From contig NZ_BOMZ01000015.1 of assembly GCF_016862455.1 (NCBI RefSeq), positions 124,001 to 188,000 of the forward strand: a stretch of 64,000 nucleotides of DNA, written 5' to 3'. This DNA comes from Actinoplanes utahensis. GTDB lineage: Bacteria; Actinomycetota; Actinomycetes; Mycobacteriales; Micromonosporaceae. Below are positions 1 through 9,899 of the stretch, in pieces (positions within the stretch are counted from its first letter, which is position 1; every line of letters starts with the position of its first letter). The position numbers were made by a program, and so were the translations under genes. The notes beneath the pieces were generated by a model that was given only the letters and a program-made list of their open reading frames with translations, was not told the origin of the DNA and did not search any database.

Positions 1-1
1 G

Positions 2-1228
2 GGCACCGCGACCGACGGCGAGACCCCGCTGCTGCGGAAGCCGTCGAACGACGAGCCCTTCTCGGCGCTGGCCTTCAAGATCCAGACCGACAAGCACCTC
101 GGCAAGCTGACCTACGTGCGGGTCTACTCCGGAACGCTCGAGACCGGTACCCAGGTGATCAACTCCACCAAGGACCGCAAAGAGCGGATCGGCAAGATCT
201 ACCAGATGCACGCGAACAAGCGTGAGGAGCGCACCACCGCGCAGGCCGGCGACATCATCGCCGTCCAGGGTCTGAAGCAGACCACCACCGGTGACACGCT
301 CTGCGACCCGGCGAAGCCGGTCATCCTCGAGTCGATGACCTTCCCGGAGCCGGTCATCCAGGTGGCCATCGAGCCGAAGACCAAGTCGGACCAGGAGAAG
401 CTGGGCACCGCGATCCAGCGTCTGGCCGAGGAGGACCCGACCTTCCGCGTCTTCAACGACGAGGAGACCGGGCAGACCATCATCGCCGGCATGGGCGAGC
501 TTCACCTCGACATCCTCGTCGACCGTATGCGCCGCGAGTTCAACGTCGAGGCGAACATCGGCAAGCCGCAGGTGGCGTACCGCGAGACGATCCGCGGCAC
601 CGTGGAGAAGCACACGTACGTCCACAAGAAGCAGACCGGTGGCTCGGGCCAGTACGCGAAGGTCATCGTCAACGTCGAGCCGCTTCCGCTCGACGCGGAC
701 GGCCCCACGTACGAGTTCGTGAACGCGGTGACCGGTGGTCGCATCCCCAAGGAGTTCATCCCCTCGGTGGACGCGGGTGCGCAGGACTCCCTGCAGTACG
801 GCGTCCTCGCCGGCTACCCGCTGGTCGGCGTGAAGTTCACGCTGGTCGACGGTCAGTACCACGAGGTCGACTCCTCCGAGATGGCCTTCAAGATCGCCGG
901 CTCGATGGCGATGAAGGAAGTGGCTCGCAAGGCCGACCCGGCTCTCCTCGAGCCGATGATGTCCGTCGAGGTCACCACCCCTGAGGACAACATGGGTGAC
1001 GTCATCGGCGACCTCAACTCCCGGCGTGGCATGATTCAGTCGATGGAGGAGCGTCACGGCGCTCGCGTCGTCAAGGCTCTGGTCCCGCTCTCGGAGATGT
1101 TCGGCTACGTCGGCGACCTCCGGTCGAAGACTGCGGGCCGGGCTAGCTACAGCATGCAGTTCGACTCCTACGCCGAGGTTCCCGCGAACGTGGCGAAGGA
1201 GATCATCGCTAAGGCCACCGGCGCCTGA
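2..1228 (+). CDS. fusA: Elongation factor G, C-terminal part (5' end outside window)
   Basis: This is the ribosomal translocase GTPase. The window opens inside the gene; the frame is open from base 2 and gives about 408 residues, roughly the last 58% of the usual 700. The G domain is therefore missing and domains II to V are present. The visible motifs are typical of [17 protein letters not shown] in domain [13 protein letters not shown] in domain IV, and [20 protein letters not shown] in domain V. The stop is TGA at 1226. It is followed by a hairpin and then tuf, the usual order rpsL-rpsG-fusA-tuf. No frameshift or odd residue was seen in the visible part. Confidence 0.98.
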   Translation, partial: GTATDGETPLLRKPSNDEPFSALAFKIQTDKHLGKLTYVRVYSGTLETGTQVINSTKDRKERIGKIYQMHANKREERTTAQAGDIIAVQGLKQTTTGDTLCDPAKPVILESMTFPEPVIQVAIEPKTKSDQEKLGTAIQRLAEEDPTFRVFNDEETGQTIIAGMGELHLDILVDRMRREFNVEANIGKPQVAYRETIRGTVEKHTYVHKKQTGGSGQYAKVIVNVEPLPLDADGPTYEFVNAVTGGRIPKEFIPSVDAGAQDSLQYGVLAGYPLVGVKFTLVDGQYHEVDSSEMAFKIAGSMAMKEVARKADPALLEPMMSVEVTTPEDNMGDVIGDLNSRRGMIQSMEERHGARVVKALVPLSEMFGYVGDLRSKTAGRASYSMQFDSYAEVPANVAKEIIAKATGA

Positions 1229-1237
1229 CGCGTTGAG

Positions 1238-1268
1238 GCACGTGCGGCCTGTCGAGGGCCGCACGTGC
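1238..1268 (+). terminator. Hairpin between fusA and tuf
   Basis: A perfect 12-bp stem (1238-1249 with 1257-1268) closes a 7-nt loop in the 118-bp fusA-tuf gap. It has no U-tract, as is common for actinobacterial terminators. It may cause partial termination or protect the fusA 3' end, since tuf is normally expressed above fusA. Confidence 0.55.
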
Positions 1269-1346
1269 ACGAGCAGTCGACAGAGTCCTGAGCGCCTTAT
1301 CGGCGTGCCGGGCGAAAAGTAATGATCAGTCCACAGGAGGACACCA

Positions 1347-2540
1347 GTGGCGAAGGCGAAGTTCGAGCGGACTAAGCCGCACGTCAACATCGGCACCATT
1401 GGTCACATCGACCACGGTAAGACGACGCTGACTGCGGCCATCACGAAGGTCCTGCACGACGAGTTCCCCGAGCTGAACCCGTACACCCCGTTCGACGAGA
1501 TCGACAAGGCGCCGGAGGAGAAGGCTCGTGGTATCACGATCTCCATCGCGCACGTCGAGTACCAGACCGCGGCGCGTCACTACGCGCACGTGGACTGCCC
1601 CGGCCACGCGGACTACATCAAGAACATGATCACCGGTGCGGCCCAGATGGACGGCGCGATCCTGGTCGTGGCCGCCACCGACGGCCCGATGCCGCAGACC
1701 AAGGAGCACGTGCTCCTGGCCCGCCAGGTCGGCGTTCCGTACATCGTCGTCGCCCTGAACAAGAGCGACATGGTCGAGGACGAGGAGCTCCTGGAGCTCG
1801 TCGAGCTCGAGGTTCGCGAGCTGCTCAGCACCTACGAGTTCCCGGGCGACGACCTGCCGGTCGTGCGCGTGTCGGCGCTCAAGGCGCTCGAGGGCGACCC
1901 GGAGTGGACCGGCAAGCTCCTGGAGCTGATGAACGCGGTCGACACCGCGATCCCGCAGCCCGAGCGTGAGACCGAGAAGCCGTTCCTCATGCCGATCGAG
2001 GACGTCTTCACGATCACCGGCCGTGGCACCGTGGTGACCGGTCGCGCCGAGCGTGGCATCCTCAAGCCGAACGAGGAGGTCGAGATCGTCGGTATCCGCG
2101 AGAAGTCGACCAAGACCGTCTGCACCGGCATCGAGATGTTCCGCAAGCTGCTCGACGAGGCCCGCGCGGGTGAGAACGTCGGTCTGCTGCTCCGCGGTAT
2201 CAAGCGCGAGGACGTCGAGCGCGGCATGGTCGTCGTGAAGCCGGGCACCACGACTCCGCACACGGAGTTCGAGGGCCAGGTCTACATCCTCTCGAAGGAG
2301 GAGGGTGGCCGGCACACCCCGTTCTTCCAGAACTACCGGCCGCAGTTCTACTTCCGCACCACGGACGTCACCGGCGTCGTCACGCTGCCCGAGGGCACCG
2401 AGATGGTCATGCCCGGCGACTCCACCTCCATGTCCGTGAAGCTGATCCAGCCGATCGCCATGGAGCAGGGCCTGAAGTTCGCGATCCGTGAGGGTGGCCG
2501 CACCGTCGGCGCCGGAACGGTCACGAAGATCAACAAGTGA
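1347..2540 (+). CDS. tuf: Elongation factor Tu
   Basis: This GTPase delivers aminoacyl-tRNA to the ribosomal A site. Its 397 residues match the family length. The G motifs are intact: GHIDHGKT (19-26), RGIT, DCPGH, NKSD and SAL. The beta-barrel domains follow, with GRGTVVTGR and the C-terminal [11 protein letters not shown]. The start is GTG at 1347, six bases after a strong AGGAGG (1335-1340). It is the second gene of the fusA-tuf unit and ends just before a strong hairpin, so it is probably transcribed separately from the S10 operon downstream. No known elfamycin-resistance substitution was noticed, though this was not checked residue by residue. Confidence 0.99.
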   Translation: MAKAKFERTKPHVNIGTIGHIDHGKTTLTAAITKVLHDEFPELNPYTPFDEIDKAPEEKARGITISIAHVEYQTAARHYAHVDCPGHADYIKNMITGAAQMDGAILVVAATDGPMPQTKEHVLLARQVGVPYIVVALNKSDMVEDEELLELVELEVRELLSTYEFPGDDLPVVRVSALKALEGDPEWTGKLLELMNAVDTAIPQPERETEKPFLMPIEDVFTITGRGTVVTGRAERGILKPNEEVEIVGIREKSTKTVCTGIEMFRKLLDEARAGENVGLLLRGIKREDVERGMVVVKPGTTTPHTEFEGQVYILSKEEGGRHTPFFQNYRPQFYFRTTDVTGVVTLPEGTEMVMPGDSTSMSVKLIQPIAMEQGLKFAIREGGRTVGAGTVTKINK

Positions 2541-2545
2541 TCGGA

Positions 2546-2574
2546 CGTTGTTCACGACACAGTCGTGAACAACG
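2546..2574 (+). terminator. Terminator hairpin after tuf
   Basis: A perfect 13-bp inverted repeat (2546-2558 with 2562-2574) with a 3-nt loop (ACA) begins six bases after the tuf stop. It very likely ends the fusA-tuf transcript. Confidence 0.75.
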
Positions 2575-2591
2575 CCTGAAGGTGACCCCGA

Positions 2592-2621
2592 TTAGCAATG
2601 CCGGATTCAATCCGGCATACT
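2592..2621 (+). promoter_or_regulatory. Candidate promoter of the S10 operon
   Basis: TTAGCA (2592-2597) and CATACT (2616-2621) are 18 bp apart, each matching 4 of 6 positions of the sigma-70 type consensus. The spacer contains a 17-bp palindrome (2600-2616) that could be an operator. The position, between the tuf terminator and a structured leader, fits a dedicated promoter for rpsJ onward. Confidence 0.4.
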
Positions 2622-2905
2622 AGTCAGGTTGCGTCCGCGCGGGGTGGGTGACTCGATGGTGGCTAGCGCTGCCTGTTCAGTCACCCACCCTCGCCGGGTG
2701 TCCGGGTGTGTTCCTTTGCCGCCCGACACCACAGATCCCCGTGATCGACTGGAGTGCCAAGCACTCTGCCTGGGCATCATCTGCCCGAAGGCGCGACACG
2801 CCCGACCGCGGGGGTCGGACAACGCAGGATCAACCGTCCTGCGGGCATGCGGAGGCCACCCGCTTCCGCAGGTAGCGGCATCGAGAGAAGGAAACAGAAG
2901 CCACC
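2622..2905 (+). promoter_or_regulatory. Structured leader of the S10 operon mRNA
   Basis: The roughly 280 bases before rpsJ hold no convincing gene but several inverted repeats: a 12-bp stem with a 25-nt loop (2642-2653 with 2679-2690), a CCGACC/GGTCGG stem near 2802-2819, and a 7-bp stem (2823-2829 with 2837-2843). A purine-rich AGAAGGAA lies just before the rpsJ ATG. In E. coli the S10 operon leader binds L4, encoded in this operon, for feedback control. A similar role here is an inference from position only. Confidence 0.5.
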
Positions 2906-3214
2906 ATGGCGGGACAGAAGATCCGCATCCGGCTCAAGGCCTATGACCACGAGGTCGTCGACTCCTCGGCGCGGAAGATCGTCGAGACGGTGACGCGTAC
3001 CGGGGCGCAGGTCGCGGGCCCGGTGCCGCTGCCCACGGAGATCAACCGTTTCTGCGTGATCCGTTCGCCGCACAAGTACAAGGACTCGCGCGAGCACTTC
3101 GAGATGCGCACGCACAAGCGGCTGATCGACATCATCGACCCGACCCCCAAGACGGTCGACTCGCTCATGCGCCTCGACCTGCCGGCTGGCGTCGACATCG
3201 AGATCAAGCTGTAG
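2906..3214 (+). CDS. rpsJ: 30S ribosomal protein S10
   Basis: This is a small-subunit head protein, and in bacteria also the NusE antitermination partner of NusB. The 102-residue length and composition are typical: [11 protein letters not shown] at the start, then [20 protein letters not shown] and [12 protein letters not shown]. The ATG at 2906 follows a purine-rich ribosome site. It is the first gene of the S10 cluster and lies 10 bases before rplC. Confidence 0.99.
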
Positions 3215-3224
3215 GGACCGGACA

Positions 3225-3884
3225 ATGGACAGGCAAGTTAAGGGGATCCTGGGCGCCAAGCTCGGCATGACCCAGGTCTGGGACAACAACAAGGTTGTCC
3301 CGGTGACCGTGGTGCAGGCCGGCCCGTGCGTCGTGACCCAGGTCCGCACCGATGAGAAGGACGGCTACTCGGCTGTCCAGCTGGCTTACGGCGCGATCGA
3401 CCCGCGCAAGGTGAACAAGCCCGAGAGCGGCCAGTTCGCCAAGGCCGGCGTTTCGCCGCGCCGCCACGTGGTTGAGCTGCGCACCGTCGACGCCGGCGAG
3501 TACGAGCTCGGCCAGGAGGTCAGCGTCGACACGTTCACGGTCGGCCAGCCGATCGACGTGACCGGCAAGACCAAGGGCAAGGGCTACGCCGGTGTCATGA
3601 AGCGGCACGGCTTCCACGGTCTGCGCGCGAGCCACGGTGTCGAGCGCAAGCACCGCTCGCCCGGCTCCATCGGCGCCTGCGCGACCCCGGGTCGCGTCTT
3701 CAAGGGTATGAAGATGGCCGGTCGCATGGGTGGCAAGCGCTTCACCGTGCAGAACCTGGTCATCCAGGCCGTCGACACCGAGCGCAACCTGATCCTGGTC
3801 CGCGGCGCGGTTCCCGGTCCCAAGGGCGCGCTGATCCTGGTCCGTTCCGCTGCGAAGAAGACCGCGAAGGGCGGTGCCAAGTGA
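3225..3884 (+). CDS. rplC: 50S ribosomal protein L3
   Basis: L3 is one of the first proteins to bind 23S rRNA and reaches toward the peptidyl-transferase centre. The 219-residue product has the family start [13 protein letters not shown] and the central [17 protein letters not shown] and [13 protein letters not shown] motifs that form the long loop near the active site. The start is ATG 3225. The stop overlaps the rplD start (GTGA, 3881-3884), which indicates translational coupling. Confidence 0.99.
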   Translation: MDRQVKGILGAKLGMTQVWDNNKVVPVTVVQAGPCVVTQVRTDEKDGYSAVQLAYGAIDPRKVNKPESGQFAKAGVSPRRHVVELRTVDAGEYELGQEVSVDTFTVGQPIDVTGKTKGKGYAGVMKRHGFHGLRASHGVERKHRSPGSIGACATPGRVFKGMKMAGRMGGKRFTVQNLVIQAVDTERNLILVRGAVPGPKGALILVRSAAKKTAKGGAK

Positions 3885-4528
3885 GCTCCGTTGACGTGAT
3901 CAACGCTGAGGGTGCGAAGGCCGGCTCGGTCGACCTGCCCGGCAACGTCTTCGACGTCGCAGCGAACATTCCGCTGATGCACCAGGTCGTCGTGGCGCAG
4001 CTGGCCGCGGCCCGGCAGGGCACGCACAAGGCCAAGACGCGCGGCGAGGTCGCCGGTGGCGGCAAGAAGCCGTACAAGCAGAAGGGCACCGGCCGGGCTC
4101 GTCAGGGCTCGATCCGCGCGCCGCAGTTCACCGGCGGTGGCGTCGTGCACGGTCCCGTGCCGCGCGACTACAGCCAGCGGACCCCCAAGAAGATGAAGGC
4201 CGCGGCTCTCCGCAGCGCCCTCTCCGACCGGGCTCGTGACGGCCGCGTCTTCGTGGTCGAGTCCTTCCTCGCCGGCGAGAAGCCGTCGACGAAGGCCGCG
4301 ATCGCGACCCTGCGCAAGGTCGCCCAGAGCAACAAGGTCCTGGTCGTCCTGGACAGCCAGGACGAGCTGAACTGGGTGTCGCTGCGCAACGAGCCGACCG
4401 TCCACCTCATCGAGGCCGGCCAGCTCAACACCTACGACGTGCTGGTCGCCGACGAGGTGGTCTTCACGAAGGTCGCGCTCGACGAGTTCCTCGGCGGGAC
4501 CGCGAAGTCCGAGGAGGGCGACAAGTGA
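3881..4528 (+). CDS. rplD: 50S ribosomal protein L4
   Basis: L4 is a 23S-binding protein that lines the exit tunnel; in enterobacteria it also represses its own S10 operon. The product has 215 residues. The tunnel-loop segment is clear around residues 45-90 ([20 protein letters not shown], then [15 protein letters not shown]). The GTG start at 3881 overlaps the rplC stop by four bases, and the gene ends in a four-base overlap with rplW. This is the protein one would test against the S10 leader. Confidence 0.99.
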   Translation: MSSVDVINAEGAKAGSVDLPGNVFDVAANIPLMHQVVVAQLAAARQGTHKAKTRGEVAGGGKKPYKQKGTGRARQGSIRAPQFTGGGVVHGPVPRDYSQRTPKKMKAAALRSALSDRARDGRVFVVESFLAGEKPSTKAAIATLRKVAQSNKVLVVLDSQDELNWVSLRNEPTVHLIEAGQLNTYDVLVADEVVFTKVALDEFLGGTAKSEEGDK

Positions 4529-4827
4529 GCACGATCGCCGACCCGCGCGACATCATCGTCGCCCCGGTGGTCTCCGAGAAGAGCTACAGCGTTCTCGACC
4601 AGAACTGGTACACGTTCCAGGTTCACCCGGACGCGAACAAGACGCAGATCAAGATCGCTATCCAGCAGATCTTCAACGTCCGCGTGCTGACCGTGAACAC
4701 CGCGAACCGCGAGGGCAAGCGCAAGCGCACCAAGACCGGTTGGGGTCAGCGCAAGGCGACCAAGCGCGCGATGGTCAAGCTGGCTGACGGTGACCGTATC
4801 GAGGCCTTCGGCGGCCCGGTCAGCTAA
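4525..4827 (+). CDS. rplW: 50S ribosomal protein L23
   Basis: L23 sits at the tunnel exit and forms the docking site for trigger factor and SRP. It has 100 residues; [12 protein letters not shown] near the N-terminus and [19 protein letters not shown] near the C-terminus are family hallmarks. The GTG start overlaps the rplD stop (GTGA, 4525-4528). Fourteen bases separate it from rplB. Confidence 0.99.
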   Translation: MSTIADPRDIIVAPVVSEKSYSVLDQNWYTFQVHPDANKTQIKIAIQQIFNVRVLTVNTANREGKRKRTKTGWGQRKATKRAMVKLADGDRIEAFGGPVS

Positions 4828-4841
4828 GGGGTTTGTGAATC

Positions 4842-5681
4842 ATGGGAATCCGTAAGTACAAGCCGACCACGCCGGGCCGTCGTGGCTCCAGCGTCGCCGA
4901 CTTCGCCGAGATCACCCGGTCGACGCCGGAGAAGTCTCTGCTGGTTCCGCTGCCCAAGAAGGGCGGCCGCAACGTCCACGGCCGGATCACCACCCGGCAC
5001 CAGGGCGGTGGCCACAAGCGGCAGTACCGGCTGATCGACTTCAAGCGGAACGACAAGGACGGCGTGCCGGCCAAGGTCGCTCACATCGAGTACGACCCCA
5101 ACCGCACCTCCCGCATCGCTCTGCTGCACTACGCCGACGGTGAGAAGCGCTACATCCTCGCGCCGAAGGACCTGAAGCAGGGCGACCGCGTCGAGTCGGG
5201 CGTGGGCGCGGACATCAAGCCGGGGAACAACCTTCCCCTGCGCAACATCCCGGTCGGTACGACGGTCCACGGCGTGGAGCTTCGTCCCGGCGGTGGCGCC
5301 AAGCTGGCCCGCTCGGCCGGCGTCGGCATCCAGCTGCTCGGCCGTGAGGGTGCCTACGCCACGCTGCGTATGCCGTCCGGTGAGATCCGGCGCGTCGACA
5401 TCCGCTGCCGCGCGACGGTCGGCGAGATCGGCAACGCCGAGCAGTCGAACATCAACTGGGGTAAGGCCGGCCGTATGCGGTGGAAGGGCAAGCGCCCCAC
5501 CGTCCGTGGTGTCGCCATGAACCCCGTCGACCACCCGCACGGTGGTGGTGAGGGTAAGACCTCCGGTGGTCGTCACCCGGTCAACCCGGCTGGTAAGCCG
5601 GAGGGCCGTACCCGCCGCAAGGGCCAGGAGAGCGACAAGCTGATCGTTCGCCGCCGCTACGCCACCCGCAAGCGCGGGTAA
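4842..5681 (+). CDS. rplB: 50S ribosomal protein L2
   Basis: L2 is a core 23S protein needed for subunit joining and peptidyl-transferase activity. The product has 279 residues. It begins [14 protein letters not shown] and carries the late signature [15 protein letters not shown] (about residues 226-240), whose His is the conserved one near the catalytic centre. The start is ATG 4842. The lysine- and arginine-rich C-terminus is normal. Confidence 0.99.
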   Translation: MGIRKYKPTTPGRRGSSVADFAEITRSTPEKSLLVPLPKKGGRNVHGRITTRHQGGGHKRQYRLIDFKRNDKDGVPAKVAHIEYDPNRTSRIALLHYADGEKRYILAPKDLKQGDRVESGVGADIKPGNNLPLRNIPVGTTVHGVELRPGGGAKLARSAGVGIQLLGREGAYATLRMPSGEIRRVDIRCRATVGEIGNAEQSNINWGKAGRMRWKGKRPTVRGVAMNPVDHPHGGGEGKTSGGRHPVNPAGKPEGRTRRKGQESDKLIVRRRYATRKRG

Positions 5682-5694
5682 CGGGAGTTAAAAG

Positions 5695-5976
5695 ATGCCT
5701 CGCAGCCTGAAGAAGGGCCCGTTCGTCGACGACCACCTGCTCAAGAAGGTGGAAGTTCAGAACGAGAAGAACTCGAAGAACGTCATCAAGACCTGGTCGC
5801 GGCGTTCGACCATCATTCCGGACATGCTCGGACACACGATCGCCGTGCACGACGGGCGCAAGCACGTCCCGGTGTTCGTCACCGAGGCCATGGTCGGTCA
5901 CAAGCTCGGCGAGTTCGCTCTGACCCGTACGTTCAAGGGTCACGAGAAGGACGACCGCAAGAGCCGTCGTCGCTAG
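5695..5976 (+). CDS. rpsS: 30S ribosomal protein S19
   Basis: S19 is a head protein that pairs with S13 and contacts the A-site tRNA region. Its 93 residues match the family: [19 protein letters not shown], then [21 protein letters not shown] and [17 protein letters not shown]. The start is ATG 5695 after GGGAG. It lies 13 bases after rplB and 31 before rplV. Confidence 0.99.
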   Translation: MPRSLKKGPFVDDHLLKKVEVQNEKNSKNVIKTWSRRSTIIPDMLGHTIAVHDGRKHVPVFVTEAMVGHKLGEFALTRTFKGHEKDDRKSRRR

Positions 5977-6007
5977 TCAGTCCACGGATAAGAAAGGGGT
6001 TACAGCG

Positions 6008-6451
6008 ATGCCAGTTAAGAATGACGCTCCGGCGCTTCCGGGCTCTCGCGCAGTTGCGAAGCACGTCCGCATTTCGCCGAGCAAGGCTCGCCGTGTGATC
6101 AACCTCGTCCGCGGTCTGCCCGCGAAGGAGGCTCTGATCGTCCTGCAGTTCGCGCCGCAGTCGGCGAGCGAGCAGGTCTACAAGGTGGTCGCCAGCGCGA
6201 TCGCGAACGCTGAGAACAACGAGCGGCTCGACCCCGACACTCTCCTCATCAGTGAGGCGTTCGTCGACGAGGGTCCGACGCTGAAGCGTTTCCGTCCGCG
6301 GGCGCAGGGCCGGGCGTACCGGATCCGCAAGCGCACGTGTCACATCACCATCGCGGTCGAGGCGGTCCAGACGGCCCGCCCGGCGAAGAAGGCTGCGGCC
6401 AAGAAGGCTGCGCCGCAGGCCGAGTCCCAGAGCACGGAGGGTGCCGAGTAA
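6008..6451 (+). CDS. rplV: 50S ribosomal protein L22
   Basis: L22 lines the exit tunnel with its extended beta-hairpin, where macrolide resistance changes can occur. The 147 residues comprise a normal core ([19 protein letters not shown], then [19 protein letters not shown]) and a C-terminal Ala/Lys/Glu-rich tail of about 30 residues typical of actinobacteria. A strong AAAGGGG precedes ATG 6008. The TAA stop shares its last A with the rpsC ATG. Confidence 0.98.
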   Translation: MPVKNDAPALPGSRAVAKHVRISPSKARRVINLVRGLPAKEALIVLQFAPQSASEQVYKVVASAIANAENNERLDPDTLLISEAFVDEGPTLKRFRPRAQGRAYRIRKRTCHITIAVEAVQTARPAKKAAAKKAAPQAESQSTEGAE

Positions 6452-7311
6452 TGGGTCAGAAGGTTCACCCCACCGGGTTCCGTCTCGGCATCTCCACCGA
6501 CTGGCGGAGCCGCTGGTTCGCGGACAAGCTCTACAAGGACTACATCGGCGAGGACGTCAAGATCCGCCGCATGATGTCCAAGGGCCTCGAGCGCGCCGGC
6601 ATCTCCAAGGTGGACATCGAGCGGACCCGTGACCGGGTTCGTGTCGACATCCACACCGCCCGGCCGGGCATCGTCATCGGCCGTAAGGGCCAGGAGGCCG
6701 ACCGGATCCGCGGCGAGCTCGAGAAGCTCACCGGCAAGCAGGTCCAGCTGAACATCCTCGAGGTCAAGAGCCCCGAGTCGGACGCTCAGCTGGTCGCTCA
6801 GGGTGTCGCCGAGCAGCTGTCCTCCCGGGTCAGCTTCCGCCGGGCGATGCGTAAGGCCATGCAGTCGGCCATGAAGAACCCGATCTGCAAGGGCATCCGG
6901 GTGCAGGTCTCCGGCCGTCTCGGCGGCGCGGAGATGAGCCGCACGGAGTTCTACCGTGAGGGTCGTGTTCCGCTGCACACGCTGCGGGCCAACATCGAGT
7001 ACGGCTTCTTCGAGGCCCGTACCACGTTCGGCCGTATCGGTGTGAAGGTCTGGATCTACAAGGGCGACGCCGTCCCGGGTCGCGAGGCCGTCGCTGAGGC
7101 GCCGGCTCGCCCGCGCCGTGACCGCGCCGACCGTCCCGAGCGTCCGCGTCGTGGCCGTTCCGGTTCGTCCGGCACGACCGCGGGCGGCACCGAGGCTGGC
7201 CGGGCCGCTCAGGCCCAGGCGCGGGGTGGCGACACCCCCGCCGGCGAGAACCTGAATGACGCTGCGGTCGCCGCCGCTCCGGCGCAGGCCGAAACGCAGC
7301 AGGAGGGCTGA
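6451..7311 (+). CDS. rpsC: 30S ribosomal protein S3
   Basis: S3 binds mRNA at the entry channel and contributes to helicase activity. The start chosen is ATG 6451 ([14 protein letters not shown]), which overlaps the rplV stop by one base; the frame is open further upstream, but only as shadow of rplV. This gives 286 residues. A KH domain is visible ([20 protein letters not shown]). The C-terminal 60 or so residues are an Arg/Pro/Ala-rich extension absent from the 233-residue E. coli protein but usual in actinobacteria. Confidence 0.98.
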   Translation: MGQKVHPTGFRLGISTDWRSRWFADKLYKDYIGEDVKIRRMMSKGLERAGISKVDIERTRDRVRVDIHTARPGIVIGRKGQEADRIRGELEKLTGKQVQLNILEVKSPESDAQLVAQGVAEQLSSRVSFRRAMRKAMQSAMKNPICKGIRVQVSGRLGGAEMSRTEFYREGRVPLHTLRANIEYGFFEARTTFGRIGVKVWIYKGDAVPGREAVAEAPARPRRDRADRPERPRRGRSGSSGTTAGGTEAGRAAQAQARGGDTPAGENLNDAAVAAAPAQAETQQEG

Positions 7312-7314
7312 CAA

Positions 7315-7740
7315 ATGCTGATGCCGCGTAAGCCCCCAAAGGGCTTCCGTAAGCCGCATCACCCGGACCGCAGTGGCGCGTCCAAGGGCGGCAACCGGGT
7401 CGTCTTCGGCGAGTTCGGTATCCAGGCTCTGGAGCCCGCGTACGTGACGAACCGGCAGATCGAGTCGGCACGTATCGCGATGACCCGTCACATCAAGCGT
7501 GGCGGCAAGGTCTGGATCTCGATCTTCCCGGACCAGGCCCTGACCAAGAAGCCTGCCGAGACCCGCATGGGTTCCGGTAAGGGTTCTCCGGAGTGGTGGG
7601 TGGCGAACGTCAAGCCGGGTCGGATTCTCTTCGAGATGTCCTTCCCGAACGAGACGGTCGCGCGTGAGGCGATGCGCCGCGCGATCCACAAGCTCCCGAT
7701 GAAGTGCCGCATCGTGACGCGCGAAGTGGGTGAAAGCTGA
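7315..7740 (+). CDS. rplP: 50S ribosomal protein L16
   Basis: L16 organises the A-site tRNA elbow region of the 50S subunit. It has 141 residues, with the conserved [20 protein letters not shown], the segment [20 protein letters not shown] and the glycine-rich [14 protein letters not shown]. The N-terminus ([19 protein letters not shown]) differs a little from the common MLIPRRVKHRKQHHP. The stop overlaps the rpmC start by one base (TGATG). Confidence 0.98.
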   Translation: MLMPRKPPKGFRKPHHPDRSGASKGGNRVVFGEFGIQALEPAYVTNRQIESARIAMTRHIKRGGKVWISIFPDQALTKKPAETRMGSGKGSPEWWVANVKPGRILFEMSFPNETVAREAMRRAIHKLPMKCRIVTREVGES

Positions 7741-7973
7741 TGGCAGCGGGCGTTAAGGCAGCCGAGCTGCGCGAGAACTCCGACGAGGAGCTGATCGCGA
7801 AGCTGCGGGAGGCCAAGGCGGAGCTGTTCAACCTTCGTGTGCAGCGCGCGACAGGCCAGCTCGACAATCACCGTCGGCTGCAGGTCGTTCGCAAGGACAT
7901 CGCGAAGATCTACACGATCATGCGTGAGCGTGAGCTTGGGCTCTCGGTCGCGCCGGATGAGGTGACGGCATGA
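7740..7973 (+). CDS. rpmC: 50S ribosomal protein L29
   Basis: L29 is a small helical hairpin protein near the tunnel exit, beside L23. Its 77 residues include the family segments [20 protein letters not shown] and [16 protein letters not shown], and end with the helix [17 protein letters not shown]. The ATG at 7740 overlaps the rplP stop. The stop overlaps the rpsQ start (ATGA, 7970-7973). Confidence 0.98.
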   Translation: MAAGVKAAELRENSDEELIAKLREAKAELFNLRVQRATGQLDNHRRLQVVRKDIAKIYTIMRERELGLSVAPDEVTA

Positions 7974-8242
7974 GTGAGAACACCACCGCTCCGCGCGCTC
8001 AGCGCAAGACGCGTGACGGTCTCGTGGTCAGCGACAAGATGGACAAGACTGTCGTCGTCGAGGTCGAGGACCGGGTCAAGCACGCCCTGTACGGCAAGGT
8101 CATCCGCCGTACGCGGAAGCTGAAGGTGCACGACGAGCAGAACGCGGCCGGCGTCGGTGACCGCGTTTCGATCATGGAGACTCGTCCGCTCTCCGCCACC
8201 AAGCGGTGGCGCATCGTGGAGATCCTCGAAAAGGCCAAGTGA
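7970..8242 (+). CDS. rpsQ: 30S ribosomal protein S17
   Basis: S17 is an OB-fold protein that binds 16S rRNA early in assembly. The 90-residue product shows [20 protein letters not shown], then [18 protein letters not shown] and the end [20 protein letters not shown]. The start is ATG 7970, coupled to rpmC. It is the last gene of the S10 block and is followed by a strong hairpin. Confidence 0.98.
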   Translation: MSENTTAPRAQRKTRDGLVVSDKMDKTVVVEVEDRVKHALYGKVIRRTRKLKVHDEQNAAGVGDRVSIMETRPLSATKRWRIVEILEKAK

Positions 8243-8245
8243 GTG

Positions 8246-8273
8246 CGCTGGGCCGGCTCCGGCCGGCCCAGCG
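8246..8273 (+). terminator. Hairpin between rpsQ and rplN
   Basis: A perfect 12-bp GC-only-type stem (8246-8257 with 8262-8273) and a 4-nt loop lie 3 bases after the rpsQ stop, in a 95-bp gap. It marks the boundary between the S10 and spc blocks and could terminate part of the transcription or set the mRNA processing end. Confidence 0.6.
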
Positions 8274-8337
8274 GACCATCGTTCCGCCAAGCTTCGGGCT
8301 GCTTTTCCCGGAGAACTGGCAGACATAGGAGACAGAC

Positions 8338-8706
8338 GTGATCCAGCAGGAGTCGCGACTGCGCGTCGCCGACAACACGGGTGCCCGGGAGATCCTGTGC
8401 ATCCGGGTGCTCGGTGGCTCCGGTCGCCGTTACGCGAGCATCGGCGACGTCATCGTGGCCACGGTCAAGGACGCCATTCCGGGTGGCGGTGTGAAGAAGG
8501 GTGACGTCGTCAAGGCGGTCATCGTCCGCACCGCCAAGGAGCGGCGCCGTCCGGACGGCTCGTACATCCGTTTCGACGAGAACGCCGCCGTCATCATCAA
8601 GGACGGCGGGGACCCCCGCGGCACCCGCATCTTCGGCCCGGTCGGGCGCGAGCTGCGCGACAAGCGGTTCATGAAGATCATCAGCCTGGCGCCGGAGGTG
8701 CTCTGA
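8338..8706 (+). CDS. rplN: 50S ribosomal protein L14
   Basis: L14 forms part of the 50S subunit interface (bridge B8) and the docking site of RsfS. It has 122 residues beginning [20 protein letters not shown], with the central [15 protein letters not shown] and the end [19 protein letters not shown]. The start is GTG 8338; a TAGGAG ribosome site lies about 8 bases upstream. It is the first gene of the spc block. Confidence 0.99.
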   Translation: MIQQESRLRVADNTGAREILCIRVLGGSGRRYASIGDVIVATVKDAIPGGGVKKGDVVKAVIVRTAKERRRPDGSYIRFDENAAVIIKDGGDPRGTRIFGPVGRELRDKRFMKIISLAPEVL

Positions 8707-8708
8707 CC

Positions 8709-9023
8709 GTGAAGATCAAGAAGGGCGACACGGTCGTCGTCATCGCCGGCAAGGACAAGGGTGCCAAGGGTAAGGTCATCGCGGCCTTCCCGCGGCAGGA
8801 CAAGGTCCTGGTCGAGGGCGTCAACCGAGTCAAGAAGCACGAGCGTATCCGCACGAACCAGCGCGGATCGAAGACCGGTGGCATCGTCACCCAGGAAGCC
8901 CCGATCCACATCTCGAACGTGCAGGTGCTGGACGACCAGGGCAAGCCGACCCGCATCGGCTACCGGATCGACGACAACGGCACCAAGGTCCGGATCGCGC
9001 GTACGACCGGTAAGGAACTCTGA
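8709..9023 (+). CDS. rplX: 50S ribosomal protein L24
   Basis: L24 is an assembly-initiator protein with a KOW motif. The 104-residue product begins [20 protein letters not shown], which is the KOW motif, and has [20 protein letters not shown] in the middle. The GTG start at 8709 is two bases after the rplN stop. Its own stop overlaps the rplE ATG by one base. Confidence 0.98.
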   Translation: MKIKKGDTVVVIAGKDKGAKGKVIAAFPRQDKVLVEGVNRVKKHERIRTNQRGSKTGGIVTQEAPIHISNVQVLDDQGKPTRIGYRIDDNGTKVRIARTTGKEL

Positions 9024-9592
9024 TGACTGCCGCTACCGAGGCCAAGACGCTGCCGCGTCTCAAGCAGAAGTACCGCTCGGAGGTCGTGCCGGCCATCCGT
9101 GAGCAGTTCAAGTACGGCAACCCGATGCAGACGCCGGGCCTGGTCAAGGTCGTCGTCAACATGGGTGTCGGCGAGGCTGCCCGCGATGCCAAGCTGATCG
9201 ACGGCGCGGTCCGGGACCTGACCACCATCACCGGTCAGAAGCCGCTGGTCCGCCGGGCGACCAAGTCCATCGCGCAGTTCAAGCTGCGTGAGGGCATGCC
9301 GATCGGCGCGAAGGTCACCCTCCGCGGCGACCGGATGTGGGAGTTCCTGGACCGGCTGCTGTCGATCTCGCTGCCCCGTATCCGCGACTTCCGCGGACTC
9401 GACGGCCGCAAGCTGGACGGTCACGGCAACTACACGTTCGGTCTGACCGAGCAGTCGGTGTTCCACGAGATCGATCAGGACAAGATCGACCGCCCCCGGG
9501 GCATGGACATCACCGTGGTCACCACCGCCTCGACCGACGACGAGGGCCGGGCGCTGCTCAAGCTCCTCGGCTTCCCGTTCAAGGAGAACTGA
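9023..9592 (+). CDS. rplE: 50S ribosomal protein L5
   Basis: L5 binds 5S rRNA and forms intersubunit bridge B1b with S13. The 189 residues include [40 protein letters not shown] and the C-terminal [20 protein letters not shown]. The start is ATG 9023, overlapping the rplX stop. The N-terminal ten residues are an actinobacterial extension. Confidence 0.98.
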   Translation: MTAATEAKTLPRLKQKYRSEVVPAIREQFKYGNPMQTPGLVKVVVNMGVGEAARDAKLIDGAVRDLTTITGQKPLVRRATKSIAQFKLREGMPIGAKVTLRGDRMWEFLDRLLSISLPRIRDFRGLDGRKLDGHGNYTFGLTEQSVFHEIDQDKIDRPRGMDITVVTTASTDDEGRALLKLLGFPFKEN

Positions 9593-9594
9593 GC

Positions 9595-9780
9595 ATGGCT
9601 AAGAAGGCGCTGATCATCAAGGCGGCCGCGAAGCCGAAGTTCGCCGTGCGTGCCTACACCCGCTGCCAGAAGTGCGGTCGCCCGCACTCGGTCTACCGCA
9701 AGTTCGGCCTGTGCCGCGTTTGCGTGCGGGACATGGCCCACCGTGGTGAGCTGCCCGGCGTGTCCAAGGCCTCCTGGTAA
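9595..9780 (+). CDS. rpsN: 30S ribosomal protein S14, zinc-binding type Z
   Basis: This is the 61-residue zinc-ribbon form of S14, also called rpsZ in some genomes. The start is ATG 9595 ([20 protein letters not shown]), two bases after the rplE stop. Two CxxC pairs, in RCQKCGRPH and LCRVCVRD, form the zinc site. Many actinobacteria also keep a zinc-free long S14 elsewhere, under Zur control. This primary copy would be used when zinc is sufficient. Confidence 0.97.
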   Translation: MAKKALIIKAAAKPKFAVRAYTRCQKCGRPHSVYRKFGLCRVCVRDMAHRGELPGVSKASW

Positions 9781-9791
9781 CTTCCGTCCTC

Positions 9792-9815
9792 TGGCCCGCC
9801 TTCACCGGCGGGCCA
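9792..9815 (+). terminator. Hairpin between rpsN and rpsH
   Basis: A 9-bp perfect stem (9792-9800 with 9807-9815) with a 6-nt loop lies 12 bases after the rpsN stop, in a 119-bp gap. It may attenuate or process the transcript within the spc block. Confidence 0.5.
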
Positions 9816-9899
9816 TCAGGCGGACCCGAATGTAATGCCGCTTCGCCGTAGGCCTGAGCCCAGCTCGGGAACCCCGGCGAGAAAGGTTGACGAATACCC

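Noticed and set aside
1326-2555. 409-residue minus-strand frame
   Set aside because: It is the exact antisense of tuf, which is unambiguous.
2629-2993. Short open frames in the S10 leader
   Set aside because: They overlap stable hairpins and the rpsJ start, and have no Shine-Dalgarno sites; not leader peptides that I can support.
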